From Salvator merianae (lineage: Eukaryota; Chordata; Lepidosauria; Squamata; Teiidae): 64,000 bases of DNA. Positions within the stretch are counted from its first letter, which is position 1. Each line of letters starts with the position of its first letter. Shown one piece after another: positions 24,490 to 36,478 of the stretch. The notes under the pieces are model-generated. The model was given only the letters and a program-made list of their open reading frames with translations, ran no database searches and was not told the DNA's origin. The translations under genes and the position numbers were made by a program. The DNA lies in contig QVOM02000116.1 in NCBI GenBank assembly GCA_003586115.2, forward strand, positions 41,192,197 to 41,256,196. The letters run 5' to 3'.

Positions 24490-26155
24490 GCTATCAACAT
24501 AAGCCAATGGCACTCAGGAGAAGACCCTGCCAGCCAACATAAGTCAATGGTGCAGTAGCAGGAAGGCCCTGCCTACCAATGCAAACCAGTGGCACTATAG
24601 AGAAGGGCTTCTTCATCAGTGTATAGAGCTTCAGCAGTCAAACTGCATTGTTGCAAGTTTCTAGGATTCGATTAAACAAGCAGTAGCATATTATAGTCTG
24701 TGTAAGAACAAACCCAAGGTATACAAAATAGGGTTAAAAAGCAGGCAACTGTACTCACTTAAGTTGCTCTGGAAATGTATTACAACTGTGCTAAGATACA
24801 AATTTAGAAAGATCACTTTTTTAAAAAAAATGCTTGTCATCTGAAATGTCAGGAAACAACAGTTGCCCCATACCAGCATCATGACTAGATACTGTGCTCA
24901 AAAATTTTCCATACAAAAGCAAGGGAAATGTTGCATCCCTTCTGTGCAACAAATGTGGAAAAGTTACAATTGCCACCTGCATGTTACAAAGTTTTAAAGG
25001 AAATGGGCTGACTCACATACCAAATCTCATCACTAGAGGCAAAACTCTTAAGTTACATGAAGGATACCGAAAATTCAACAGCTTCAACAGAAATCCCAGT
25101 TCCAGAAAAAGTGGATATTTTGATGTTGTTTTAAAATGAGCGTGAATGAGATAGCAGAACTTTGCATGTACCCATACATCGAGGGGTGACTTCCTCCAGA
25201 ACTGCAAAAAATGTAATGGAAAAGTACAAGGGAGAAAGAGGAAGAGGAGGAAGGTAAGAGAAAAGAAGAGGGGGGGGAGGAAGGAGGGAGGAAAACCTCC
25301 AAAAAGGCAAGCCAGAAAGCTCTGTTCCCAAATTCCATTTGTAGCATTTCTTACTAATTTCTAAACACATTTTCAAGTTCAAGAAAAGGCATACTACTTG
25401 CCCAGTTTTGAAACGGACCTTAACAGACTTCACGACCAAATCAAGAAACTCCTGCACAAAGCTTCTGCAGTCTTAAAAGACATCTACCCTATAAAAATTA
25501 GGCCAAGCAAATATGTAACAAGAACTCTTGCACATGTTAAAGACTAACAGATTTATTAGTGTAGAAGGTTCTGCATGTAATAAACATTTCTGTTTTATGC
25601 TTATGTATATTAATATACCTCCCTATTATGTAAGTCTCAGAGAAGTGAACAAGAATAAACAGAAGAAAAAAACAAGGATTATAAACTCATCCTTTTTTTA
25701 AAAAAAGGTTTAAAAAATATAAACAATTGCAAGACAGTATCAAGAAAGAGATCAAGGGGAAGATGTGAGTCTTTAAGCTACTAACCAATTGTTTCTGCTG
25801 TAAAAGTCTAACACAGCTATCCATCTTAAGTTTAATAAACCACATAAATTCAAAAATCCTGAACCATCATCCCCAGAGTCTCTTGGAATTTCACAAAAAT
25901 ATTGTAAGGAGCAACTTTTAATTGCAGGTTTGCTCAGGGCCAAACAAAATCTGATACAAGTGGCACACATCAGCAGTTTGCGTGAAAACCTTTTTAAAAC
26001 TAAACTGTAGATGGAAGAGGAACCTATACAGACTATGTCCCTTTTGTAGAGTATAGGTTATAACGCACTGTGGTACTCTTCTGAATTGGACACACACACA
26101 CCCCAGCCACTATTCATATAGACAGGAAACCAAATTAAGCTTTCCTTTTGCAACA
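24490..26155. other. Unassigned sequence with a polypurine tract
   Basis: From 25219 to 25296 the plus strand is almost pure A/G (GGGAGAAAGAGGAAGAGGAG and onward). Nothing else was recognised. Confidence 0.5.
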
Positions 26156-26160
26156 GACAT

Positions 26161-26636
26161 GGGGCTTCTCTGCACTGGCTTGCCATGATTCGAGCCAGTG
26201 TGTCTGGACCCACTGGTTTGGACCACAGCAAGGTGTGGTCTGAAACAGCACCATCTGCATGGCAATACTGGTCCAGACAAGCCCCCACATGGGCCCTGAA
26301 GGCTCCAATAGCTAGGAACAAAAGTTCCTAGACTCGGAGCCCCAGGGGAACCCATTTCAGCAGTGTGCTTTGGAGCACGGCTGAAATGGGTCCCCCACTA
26401 GTCCAGAAAATTGAGGCATGCCTTCTGCACCCCTCCATGATCCAGACTGGGCCAAGCTGGTATACTGGAAGTCCTCAATGTCGAGGACTACTGATCAAGA
26501 GCTCCTGATTTGGATTATGCTCCGTCCTGCGTGGACAGAGTGTTCCAGCAGTGAGCAGAGCCCCACAGATCTTCATAGAAGGGAGACCCTTAGTACCCTT
26601 GCTGGTAAGGAACATCAGCAAGTGCAGAAGGTTCCC
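26161..26636. mobile_element. Non-autonomous DNA element (CTTCTCTGCACT ends) with internal hairpin
   Basis: GGGGCTTCTCTGCACTGGCT and AGCAAGTGCAGAAGGTTCCC are terminal inverted repeats. Internal marks are GACCACAGCAAGGTGTGGTC, GAACAAAAGTTCC, and the hairpin CCCATTTCAGC (26351-26361) against GCTGAAATGGG (26380-26390). It is 476 bp with no transposase. Confidence 0.7.
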
Positions 26637-26639
26637 TAA

Positions 26640-27785
26640 AATCCTTGTACATATATACATACACTGGTGTTTGGATCTAGAAGCAACCAGTGCCTACTCT
26701 GTATTTTTTGAAAAGCATGGCTGATTGTGTGAATAGTGTTACATCTAGTCTGTCCTCAATGAGCCAACTCTGCCGGCTTTGCTACCGGCTTTATCACTGG
26801 GTAAACACTTATGGATCACCACATTAAATAGCACACCCTTGGTCTTAAAATACATGACCATGCAGTAATTCTATCCAAACTTTGCTTCCTTTTTCAATTG
26901 TTCTTCTGTACTTCTCCCACCTATTTGGGGAAAGATTAAAGGAGTCTCACATAAATGCCATCCTTATCTTGTTTTTATTAGGACAAATGCAACACCTATT
27001 GTTATCAGCTATCATCCTTTTGTTCCTTGTCTTTCTTCCATATCAATCTTTCTCCCATCTACTAAGCCTACTGAAAACGTAAAGTTTCAGGGTATCTCCA
27101 GGTGTGCCAGGAAAAGGCAGCGTTAAAAGAAAAAGGCAGCATTTCACCATCCAGGGACTATGCACCTTCTCCCCAGTCCCAAAACTATTTCTGGAGAGAT
27201 CAATCCAGCATTGTGCTGGTGCAGGTCATGCCAAACGCAGCCTGTACCAGCATACCAAATAAAGTGCCAGCATTTTAAAGAAAGGAATGAGAGCTCCCAC
27301 ATTTTCTTAAAGCCAGTCTTTTGGGGGCAAAGGTTGGCACAGACTGGTCCCGTTCCCTGTGTGACCAGCTGCTGGCATTTTTAACCAATCTGCCAGCTCC
27401 CCAATGCTTACCCTACTTGTTTTTAGAAGTAGGAAACAGAGAACAGGAAGGAGACAATATTTCCTCCTTTCCCATCATACGTATACTGCATGCAAACCAC
27501 ACCCAATTCTCTCTCCCTAATATCTATCACTAATCCACTAGATATGGCCACAAACATTGTCTTTAATAGTTGTGCCAAAAGAAAGATTTGCCAGCCATAA
27601 AGGTGGAAATAAGAAAATCTGGACCAGTTGAAATTCCCTTTCTATCCATCTATTACAAGGTACAAGAAAGTCTTATCTACAAGGAAAGTGACCATTTGGG
27701 GCTGTCACCATATAAAGCCTGCAGCACCGTAAAGATAGGGTGGCATTACCTTTGCTAAACTAGAGTACAATTCTTTTAGATGCAT
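26640..27785. other. Unassigned sequence
   Basis: No gene or certain repeat was recognised. Confidence 0.45.
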
Positions 27786-27786
27786 G

Positions 27787-29005
27787 ATGAACCAGTGCCT
27801 AGATACAATGATGAGCTGGATGCGGTCCAATCAGCTGACGATGAATCTTGGCAAGACAGAAGCTCTTTCCAGGTCCTTTGTGGTGATAGGGAGAAGGCAG
27901 GGCAAATGATCCTGCCACCATCCACCCCTCTTGCCTTCTCATCCTGTGGGGGAAGAAGAGCCATGCTGCTCCCATCTGCGGAACCAACTCCTCGTCCCCA
28001 TGTGGATGCACAAGAGGGAGAGGAAATATGAAAGCTGAAAATTCTGCCCAGATATGCTGGAACAGACCAATGGGAATATCAGTGTTGAAGCCAACAATTC
28101 CTCTGCAGCAGAGTTCCCCCTTGCCACCATGAGGCCTCAGACATGTGTCTGAGGCTCATTCATTCGCCCTCAAGACACAAGGTGGTGAGGATGGTGCCCC
28201 AGAGCCTGTAGATAGGAAGCTCCTGAGTATAGGAATGGGGTGGGGGTGCCTATTCTAGACGGGGTTGCACTTCCTCAGAAGGAACAGGTATGTAGCCTAG
28301 ACATACTTCTAGAACGATCATTGTCCCTGGAGCATCATGAGACCTCTGTGGCCAGAAACACCTATTACCAGCTTCAGCTGTGTACCAGCTACACCCCTAA
28401 CTGGATAGGGATAGCCTTGCCACTCTTGTCTGCCCTAGCAACATCATATAGGCATTACTGCAGCATGCTCTATATGGAGACAACCCTTGTACCTGATCTA
28501 GAAGTGACAACTGGTGCAAAATGCAGTGGTCATGTTGTTGAGAGGGGCACCAGTCTGTGCACACAATACACTTGTGCTAAATTAAGTGCTACTGAGTCAG
28601 ATTCAAGATTCAATGCCTGGCACTTGTTAGATCACCTTCCACATTATAAAACCATACAATCATTTCAATAATCTGGGGATGTCCTCCTGCAGGTACCATA
28701 AATTACTGAATGTCATCCTGACGCGCCTTGCAAGCAGGGCCTCCTCTATAGCGACACCCACACTCTGGAATGCTCTCTTCTCTGATGTTTGTTAGGTCCC
28801 CATTATCACATCATTTAAGTGCTGCTGAAATTACCCAGGCATTCCCAATGTGAATGGATATCCAGTTCCTTACCTCATTCGATTTTAATGCTTTTTAAAT
28901 GCTTGGCTGTTTCTGTCTGCTTCTAACCTAGTTTTAAGTTTATATTGTAAACCGCTTTGGGATATTTTTTTTTAAGTGATGAAATGGTATGCAAATGTTT
29001 TAAAT
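27787..29005 (+). mobile_element. L2-like LINE reverse-transcriptase fragment
   Basis: Decayed reading frames match the last third of an L2/CR1-clade reverse transcriptase. MMSWMRSNQLTMNLGKTEA begins at 27808, VCSLDILLERSLSLE follows near 28277, and an ALATSYRHYCSMLYME block (usually L-SRLDYCN-LY-GL) sits near 28432. Stops and frame changes separate the blocks. The 3' end runs to TAAACCGCTTTGGGATATTT. It is 5' truncated and inactive, and has the same family as 59510-60207. Confidence 0.85.
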
Positions 29006-29009
29006 ACGA

Positions 29010-29715
29010 AAGATACTAAGTGATGCAGAGAAACTATGAATGCTAAAATGAAGGCAAAGTAAGAAGACAAGGTTGTGACTGGCCACCATACATGTGCTGT
29101 CCATAAGAAACTCTCCAAGCCTTCAACAGCTCCATCAACTTTGCAGGACTTCAGCACTCCTTTACCCAAGTGGAAAGTCTGACATTGTTTCTGGAAAGGA
29201 CGGGCAAAGAGAAGATCATCATTACTTCACCATAGACCTTCTATGCTTTCCCATGGGACTGGTATGATGCTGTGAAACATCAAAGCAGCCAAACTGCCTC
29301 TTACTACAGTTCAGCAGCATGTATGCTCATGTTTGTGCCATTTCCGGACAACGGGTGCCAAGACGCTGCAGAGTCATACAAGTGTCACTACAAGCTGTAG
29401 ACCCAACCCAAGGTACATTTGAGATGCTTCAAATCCATCCTATCTTCTATCAGTCCCTTGATCAAGGAACCCTGATGACATCATAGAATTAGAGTGATGC
29501 TTACTTGGGAGACAATTCTGGTCAAGCCATCACTGACTACCTAGATAGGATGGCTTGCCTCCTATATCAGAGGTTGTCTGCTTCTAAAGACTGGTTGTTT
29601 GCCTCTAAGACTAGCAGCTAGAGGACATAATGAGTGGGGATAGTGTTGCTGCAATCACGGCCCTATTGTGGGCTTCCACTGGGCACATGGTCAGCAACTA
29701 TGGCAACAGACTGCC
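29010..29715. other. Unassigned sequence
   Basis: No gene or certain repeat was recognised. Confidence 0.45.
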
Positions 29716-29717
29716 TT

Positions 29718-29806
29718 AGACCCTTTCCATATTGGGCCTTGTTCCAGGTACATATCCTCAAATAGGGGGCTGTCATCCACATGCTAGTACAGACAACAAC
29801 AGGCAG
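29718..29806. mobile_element. Left half of a TTTCTGCACT-type foldback
   Basis: GACCCTTTCCATATTGGGCC, TTGTTCCAGGTACATATCC and ACATGCTAGTACAGAC follow the left arm of the 30770-30941 palindrome. The right arm is missing. Confidence 0.6.
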
Positions 29807-29809
29807 TCA

Positions 29810-30765
29810 TAGTAGATGGGTTGTTGGTCTGAACCAGTAGATCTTGTAGGTTCTGAAGAGTGACCATTTGAATTAGAGTTCTTAGTAGTGAGAATGCTTC
29901 CTTGTTGCTCAAGAGCGACATCAGCTTGGAAGCATTGCATACTTAGCTGGGGCCTAGAGATATACATAGATGGGATGCTATGCAGGGGCAGAATTTCTCA
30001 TTCCTAAGTTTCCAACTACTCTGATGTTCTACTGAGACCACCATAAGTATTTATTTTAACATTCAAACATATTTTCAGAACACACATTTTTGTATGTATT
30101 TACATGCCAATGTCAAGTCTATTTATATATCGGTTTGAAAGAAAAAGACAAGCTTTGCTCACAAATGTTTCACCAGCTATGTGCATGTAAGCACATGTAC
30201 GCACACGTACACACACTCAGTTTGGCCAAGAAGTGTAAATCTATAGTATAAACATGCTAAACTTTTTTATATGCATATGAAACATATTTGCTGCCAATAA
30301 CTGTATTCTGTGCTAAGATTTTCACATAGCCATTAAAAATAAGAAAAATGATAGCCTTGTAAGCAAACAATGGGCTACTTTGAATTTTATGTTTCGAAAC
30401 TGCAAAGACCTAGTATAAACAATTCTTTTTATCATAGAACACATCTGGAACCCATTTTTTAAACAATAATTGCTGCTACTATTCTATAAATCCACAACTG
30501 AAAATAACATTTTGCCAAATGGATTTTGTGAAATAAACCAAATGGATCGTGAAAGTTTAACTTTGCCCTGCAACACACTTAACCATTCCATCTTTCACTC
30601 CTATTTCCACACCTACAAGAAAATAACAGCTTAGAGAGAAATCCAAGGCTACCAGTTTACTTGCAGCATTGGCTTTTGATTCAACAAATCTGTTCCCCAA
30701 TAAGATGACACTGTGATATCGAAGACAGGTTGCTGAATTATGACTTCCAGAGTTTTGTTGAACTT
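29810..30765. other. Unassigned A/T-rich sequence
   Basis: No gene or certain repeat was recognised. Confidence 0.45.
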
Positions 30766-30769
30766 TGGA

Positions 30770-30941
30770 CCTTTCTGCACTGGGCCTTATTCCAGATTAT
30801 ATCCCGGAATAGGGACCTGCCTTCTGCATGCTGGTGCAGACTATGGCAGGCCCCCCGGGCCCTGCCATAGTCCGCACTAGCATGCAGATGGCAGGTCCCT
30901 ATTCCGGGATGTAATCCGGAATAAAGTCCAGTGCAGAAAGG
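30770..30941. mobile_element. Near-perfect 172-bp foldback (TTTCTGCACTGG ends)
   Basis: CCTTTCTGCACTGGGCCTTA at the left mirrors the right end TCCAGTGCAGAAAGG, and most of the 80-base arms pair around a CCCCCCGGG centre. ATGACTTCCA lies on both sides (30740-30749 and 30945-30954), a possible target-site duplication although it stands 20 bases off the left arm. No coding. Confidence 0.88.
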
Positions 30942-31267
30942 GGCCATGACTTCCATCAGTGCAACCAACAGCAAGGGAAAGTAGCACTTGGAGATGAGCC
31001 ATACCTGCACATGGTTACAATATGGAATGGAGTACAAGGGGTTATGCCTTTAATAGTTTATAGAATTTCAGAGATATAGCTTGTAATTCAGGCAACACCT
31101 GATGAAACTGCCTCTTCTGTACATCCATTAAAGGGGTAGCACTCTTGTCCTCTTTTCCATATGGTAACCCTACACCTACAGAACCACACATTAACTACTA
31201 CTGCATTTGTAGAAAAGAAAGGAGACCGACTTCCTATTCTTCTCGTTTCTGCTCAGCTTCCCCACCC

Positions 31268-31372
31268 CTGTTATTGTTTCTGTCATTTCATTTCTAATAT
31301 TGTATTATACTGTTTTTATTGTAAAATGCCCTGAGACCTCTAGGTATAGGCAAAACAGAAATATTAATTATT
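31268..31372 (+). mobile_element. LINE 3' end (L2-like)
   Basis: The block TTTTTATTGTAAAATGCCCT, then GAGACCTCTAGGTATAGGC, resembles the 3' end of L2-like LINEs (GTAAGCTGCCCTGAGACC...). It is truncated to about 100 bp. Confidence 0.65.
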
Positions 31373-31517
31373 CAAGCTGACACTGACTCCTGGTGACTGC
31401 AGGTTTTCTGATAACAACACAGAAGTGACTTGCCACCGTCTTCTTCCTGGGTCATGCCAGGGACTGAACCTGCTAGGGCCTTCTGCATGCAAAGCAGAAG
31501 TTGCATTAGTAAACTAA
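31373..31517 (-). mobile_element. tRNA-derived SINE (group A)
   Basis: The minus strand holds TTTGCATGCAGAAGGCCCTA and GCAGGTTCAGTCCCTGGCAT (B-box-like), then the tail CACCAGGAGTCAGTGTCAGC, parallel to the tails at 4690 and 51235. Confidence 0.7.
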
Positions 31518-31707
31518 AGGTGCTCCTTGTATCCAAAACTGAGGCTTGCTAATTTCTTGATGCAGAATGTGAAGATATTTCTCTGGACCACAGCAGCAGA
31601 AGTTCTGGGAGTAAGTTCAACCTCAGGCATACAACCTACGCTAAATAAGACCATGTTAAACCAACTCGTACCTTCCTACAAAATATTCTCCACTCCCAGA
31701 AGTCATA

Positions 31708-32228
31708 GGTCATTTCCACACTTCCTCCCATGCACTATCCTGAATCAGGGTGGAATGTTCCATCCAGGATTGGCAATCTGTCCCAAGCTGGGATGGATTG
31801 TTCCTCGTGCCGAACAAGGCTGTCCACACTGGCACAGCCTGTTCCATGCCAGCTCCAAAGCTCAGACCAGCTTTGAAGCCAGCATGGGGAAGGCTCCAAA
31901 GGATCCAAAGCCAGGGATGAAAGTTCCTGGCTTTTGAATCTCCCAGGTGGACCATTTCACTGGCATGCCTTGTTGCATTGCTGAAATGGTAAACCAGACC
32001 ACAGAGGTGTGCCATCCACATGTCTTCAGGGTTCAATATATAATCCCTAATATGCCAGTAGACTGGATCAAGATGCCTTTTTGGGCTCCCTAGCTCCGTT
32101 TACACTCCATCCCATAAAGACAAAGCATAGCAGGAGAGGGAGAGACCTCCCTTAAACTGTACCACCATGCAGAAGGGAGGCCCATATACCTCTTCTTGTT
32201 CCACCTTACTGACAAGTGCAGAAAGGCC
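31708..32228. mobile_element. Non-autonomous DNA element (CATTTCCACACTT / AAGTGCAGAAAGG ends)
   Basis: GGTCATTTCCACACTTCC and GACAAGTGCAGAAAGGCCC form imperfect terminal inverted repeats. Internal marks are GGATGAAAGTTCCTGGC and the hairpin ACCATTTCACTGGCATGC / CATTGCTGAAATGGT (31951-31990), shared with the 16.7 and 26.2 kb elements. The 136-codon frame across its left half is chance. Confidence 0.65.
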
Positions 32229-32234
32229 CATAGA

Positions 32235-33235
32235 AATTATTCCTTTATAAGTGTATGAGAAGCCCTTTAGCTATAGCTTTAACTATTAGACACATCCAGA
32301 GCCATAACACTCAGGGTTGAATAATCTTGCTGTTAAAAAAATTTCTAACAGGTATAATTCAAACACTTGTTTCCCACAGAACCAAAAACCAGTTACGCAA
32401 GAAACAGAGCTGTGCTTTGAATCAACAAAGCTGGAATTTGCACGTTGTACGCTGTGAGGAACAATATACAAACCACTGACAGATGTGCCAACACACAAAA
32501 GCTTCCCGAGCTGGAAAAAACCTACCTTTACTAAAAAGAGTAACTTGAGTTATTAGCCCTTTTAAAGCAACCAGGCTAGAAAGAAAATAAAGGTGGATTT
32601 TCTCTCCTTCCATTATTTTTAACTCTTAGCAGAAAGTAATGATATTGGGACCATCAGTCTTCTTTTTATAAAAGTGAAATATTTCATAGCACTTGGTATC
32701 CCATCTCCAAAAATGAGCAAGACTTAGCGGGGGGGGAAAGGGGTAAAGGGAGGTTATTTGCATTATTTTAGACTCATCAAATGAAAAACATCATTTGCAC
32801 AGAATTAACATATATGAGAACGGGCATATTGCACAGCTTTTCTGTACGTTAATTTACAACAGGAAAAAATGCACTGATGTTACTCCACTTTACAGAAGCA
32901 ATGAAGTGTCTGTGAATGGAAGGCTGTCTCCCTTTTGCAGCCCCACTGCCACCAATTCTTCTCCAGAAGGACTGAAAGACTCTTTGGAATGCCCCAAGAA
33001 GTGTAACCAAAACTGTGCAACACAAAGGAGCATGGAAAAATGCATGCCTGGAATATCTTGAAAAGACAGGTAGCAACGCTTCTGGACCTGAGACATAACA
33101 AGAGTTATGGGCATAATCTCCAGAACAAAGTCTGATATGGGAGCAACCTAGACATGTCACAAGAAGAAATGATAACTGGTGGACAGCAGAAATATGCAAC
33201 TGAATGCCAAAAGACCACAGAGGATTGAAAATGCT
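32235..33235. other. Unassigned sequence
   Basis: No gene or certain repeat was recognised; the long minus-strand frame at 32849-33355 runs through a CAT repeat. Confidence 0.45.
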
Positions 33236-33236
33236 G

Positions 33237-33271
33237 GATGATGATGATGGTGATGATGATGATGATGATGG
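33237..33271. repeat. (GAT)n microsatellite
   Basis: About eleven GAT/GGT units. Confidence 0.9.
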
Positions 33272-33639
33272 AGAGAAAGGCTGCAGCACCCTCAGGTGCC
33301 CTTCCTTCCCTAGGGGGCACAGAAGGAGGATTAATTCCTCCCACTTCTGTCTCACATGTTCAAAAGTGGTTCAAAAGTCTTCAGCAGCAGCCTCTACATG
33401 CTTTTGACAACTTTTTGCTGCTGTTGGGAAGCTGGAAAGACTCACCAACATCACCAAAAAACAAGGTGAACATTCATTCGTTCATTCTGGCAGCAAGCTC
33501 ATCCTGTGAAGCTTAGAGACAAGGAGTTGTCCTAACACCATTTGAGTGTCCCAACTGTGTGCAGACATAACCCTAGATCTCCAAATGAACCTTCAGATGA
33601 CCTTTCGATTAGGACAAGGCAGTGTCCCAATTGCACGTT

Positions 33640-33644
33640 GTTGT

Positions 33645-33676
<32 letters not shown>

Positions 33677-33845
33677 TTGGGTACCATCAAGTTGTGGCTG
33701 ATTCCTGGTTCATTGTATGAGATCTCCATGGGCACCTCTATGCAGTTTTCTTTGCAGAGATACTTTTCCCATGGCCTACTTCCAGGAAGAGGCTGGAGAT
33801 CAAACCCGTGATTCTCTGTGTTTCTGACAGCTTGCTCTAACATTA
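33640..33845 (-). mobile_element. tRNA-derived SINE (group A) with expanded ATC tail
   Basis: The minus strand has GAGATCAAACCCG-type B box complement, CTCTTCCTGGAAGTAGGCC, AAAGAAAACTGCATAGAGG and ACTTGATGGTACCCAAC, as in the copies at 51080 and 55684. The tail runs on as (ATC)n at 33645-33676, then AACAACAAC, so the microsatellite sits where the SINE's AAC tail is expected. Confidence 0.8.
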
Positions 33846-33864
33846 GACACTCCCAAAATATTCA

Positions 33865-34040
33865 GCCTTTCTGCACTGGGCCTTATTATGGATTATATTT
33901 CTGAATAGAGGCCTAGTGTCTGCATGCTAGTGTGGACTACAGCAGGTCCCAGGTGGGGCCTACCGTAGTCTGCACTAGCATGCAGATGGCAAGCCCCTAT
34001 TCCAAGATAAAATCCAGAATAAGGCCCAATGCAGAAAGGC
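33865..34040. mobile_element. 176-bp foldback (TTTCTGCACTGG ends)
   Basis: GCCTTTCTGCACTGGGCCTT is mirrored by AAGGCCCAATGCAGAAAGGC, with long imperfect arms between. It is the same family as 30770-30941, sharing CTGCATGCTAGTG and GCACTAGCATGCAGATGGCA. No clear target-site duplication. It lies directly beside the SINE at 33640-33845. Confidence 0.85.
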
Positions 34041-34044
34041 CTTT

Positions 34045-34555
34045 GGTTTCTCTTCCAATTTTCTGTACTCCATTTTTGCCCCTTAAAATCATGCAGTAAA
34101 CTTATGCATTGATTCAAAACTGCCCCTGTTTTGTTTTGATCATTAAAATGAGAACAAGCAGCAGATGCAGCAGCAATAGAATGCGAAATACTGCAAACAT
34201 CAGTTTTTTAGGAATACAGGATTCCCTTTCAATGATTATTCTCAGTGAGTGCTGAGAGCTTACCAACGTTATGGCCGGCCGTAAAAACAAACATTTTCAG
34301 ACATCAGTTCTCCAGCTTTCCACTAAAAGGACTACTTCCAAAATACGAGGTTAGGGCCATAGCTAAAAGAAAGCAAGATGCACCCCCTGTAACATGCAAA
34401 CACATAGAGAGTACAACCGTGTAATAAACAAACTCCAACCTCAGCAGCTAGCCAAATGTTCCAGAGGACCGCCCCTTCCACATCCGGGGCTCCCAGCAAC
34501 AACTAAGGTTTGCTCAATTATACTTGCACTTGAGGCATCCACAATACAATGCTGC
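34045..34555. other. Unassigned sequence
   Basis: No gene or certain repeat was recognised. Confidence 0.45.
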
Positions 34556-34559
34556 AAGA

Positions 34560-35275
34560 GACTAAGGATGTTCCTGCATGGCACAAGCTATCCCGTACCA
34601 CACTGTCCCAGGATTCGTAGTCTGGCCCACATCAGGCTGGGCAAGCAACAGGCCATACTAAGAACTGGCTCCGTTCAGGCAGCCCAACCTGCCTTCAAAG
34701 GTCAGGAGCAAAGGTTCCTGGCCTTCAAAGTTTCCATCTGGGGCCTTTTTGCTCAGGTGCCCAGCTGCAGCAATACCAGCACCACTTCCAAGGGCCTTTT
34801 CACATCTACCAGCTGTAGCAGTTCTATCTACTCACTGGTGAGGCACATCTGCACTGCTCTGCCACTGCAGCCACCCCAGAGTGGGATAACCCCTCCCCAG
34901 AATGATCCAGATGTGACTGTTAAAAATGTGGCTGGATCGCTCCTGGGGAGGTGGTTTCACACCCTTTTCTGGGTGCAGTTCAGTGAGTAGGAATGGCTGC
35001 ACCACTATGGCTATGCAGTTGCACACAGCTGCCAGATCACCATGGCAATGTCCCGTCTCTCACCAGATGTTGCTTCAGACATTGCCTTGGCAATCCGGCC
35101 AGCCTTGGGCTGGCCATTCATCCTACAAGCACTACGAGCCAGGTATGAGGCTAGTTTAGCACTTGTAGTGCAAATGGCCACCACTGCATTGGATCCTTTC
35201 CAGCCTGGCATGGTACTGGTGTACAGCCTGCTGATCCGGTGCACCAACCGAAATGGCACTGGCTAGAGGGGGTTT
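34560..35275. mobile_element. Probable DNA-element cluster with a 163-bp foldback inside
   Basis: GGAGCAAAGGTTCCTGGCC near 34708 is the internal block of the 26.2 and 31.7 kb elements. Within it CTACTCACTG (34828-34837) is inverted at 34981-34990, and AACCCCTCCCCAG...GATCCAG pairs with CTGGATCGCTCCTGGGGAGG. The outer ends are uncertain. The 198-codon frame at 34394-34990 is chance. Confidence 0.5.
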
Positions 35276-35279
35276 TCAC

Positions 35280-36345
35280 AGCACTGAAAAGCAAGCCTGT
35301 ACACTTAAGTTATTATTTGCTGCAAGCAACAGATGGAACAATTTTCAGCAAGAAAAAATTCCAGGGAGAAGAAGGTTAGAACACAATTTCTGTAGTCTCA
35401 GTCCAGACCGAAACCTCATTAAGCAGCTTTAGAAGAGAGAAAAATCTGAATAACTGAATTCACAAAAGAAGCCCAGCTACAAAGCCCCACACCCAGAGAC
35501 CCATGAAATTCAAGCTAATATATATCCCAATATTTTATATCTGCCTTAAATAAGTGTCAGAAGCATGGCAGTGCTCCCAAATAATATACGGACTGGAGTG
35601 TTGTGCTCGTGCATTTACCATGTTCCAGTTCTTGGTTAAATAGATGCCCTAACAGCATCTATTGAACTCTGAATCTTATTAGGACAAGAGGAGCAGTCAG
35701 AGATGATCAGCAGTCCTAGTCTAACAGCGTCTAGAGAGCCACTTGCAAAGGGAACATTTACTTACATGGGTCTAGGGATGATTCTGGGGGTGCGACATAA
35801 TTCAATCTATGAATTATTATAAAATAAAATAGACAAAGCAAAAAAGTGCATTTAGTCATGTATTTTCTTAAGTTGACATTTTTTTTTATAGCCAGCCCTG
35901 TCTCTTACCATGTAATTAACTTTTCATTTTCCTAGCATAATGGTCCCATTCCAACAACAACAAAAGACGTCATTTGCATTATGCTAGCTTAATTTTAAAT
36001 AGGCCTTCCTATAAAGGTATTATCAGCACCCAAGAATGAAGCTCTGCTCTGTGACTTGCAAAACAATATCCTTCCAACAGATTATTGTCACATGGTTTGG
36101 TATAAAGAAAAATGAAAGGAAGAATCAAGCTAAAACAACTCCCAGTTTCTCCTAGGCATATCTACTAACTTGATTCTGCCACTTCAGTGTAATCCAAGGC
36201 ATGTCCGATAACTGAGGTTGCCTACCTTAAGATGGTGGATAATGGGAGTTACAGCCAGACAGGAAGAGAACCAGGGTGAGAGAACCACATTGTACAACAC
36301 TGTCATTAATGGGGGGTCACTCCATTTTAAGTCCCATCAGGATTT
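35280..36345. other. Unassigned sequence
   Basis: No gene or certain repeat was recognised. Confidence 0.45.
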
Positions 36346-36351
36346 AGCTTT

Positions 36352-36478
36352 ACCATTTATGTATTTATAGGATTTATGGGATTTATATCCCACTTTTGCT
36401 CCCAAGATCACATGGTGGCACACCACATTCTCCTCTGATTTTATCCTTAGCACCAGCCTGAGACTGGATAAGCACCAC
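36352..36478 (-). mobile_element. tRNA-derived SINE 3' part (group B)
   Basis: The plus strand reads TTTATGTATTTATAGGATTT, GGGATTTATATCCCACTTTT, then ACATTCTCCTCTGATTTTAT. This is the reverse complement of the squamate SINE end with GATAAAATGGAGGAGAG... and GGGATATAAAT. Confidence 0.7.

Noticed and set aside
28240..28671. 143-codon open frame as a host gene
   Set aside because: Its blocks match an L2-like reverse transcriptase; it is a LINE relic.
33532..33843. Frames with Ile or Met runs as a protein
   Set aside because: The runs are translations of the ATC/GAT microsatellite.
34394..34990. 198-codon open frame
   Set aside because: It passes through DNA-element sequence including a palindrome, with no domain.
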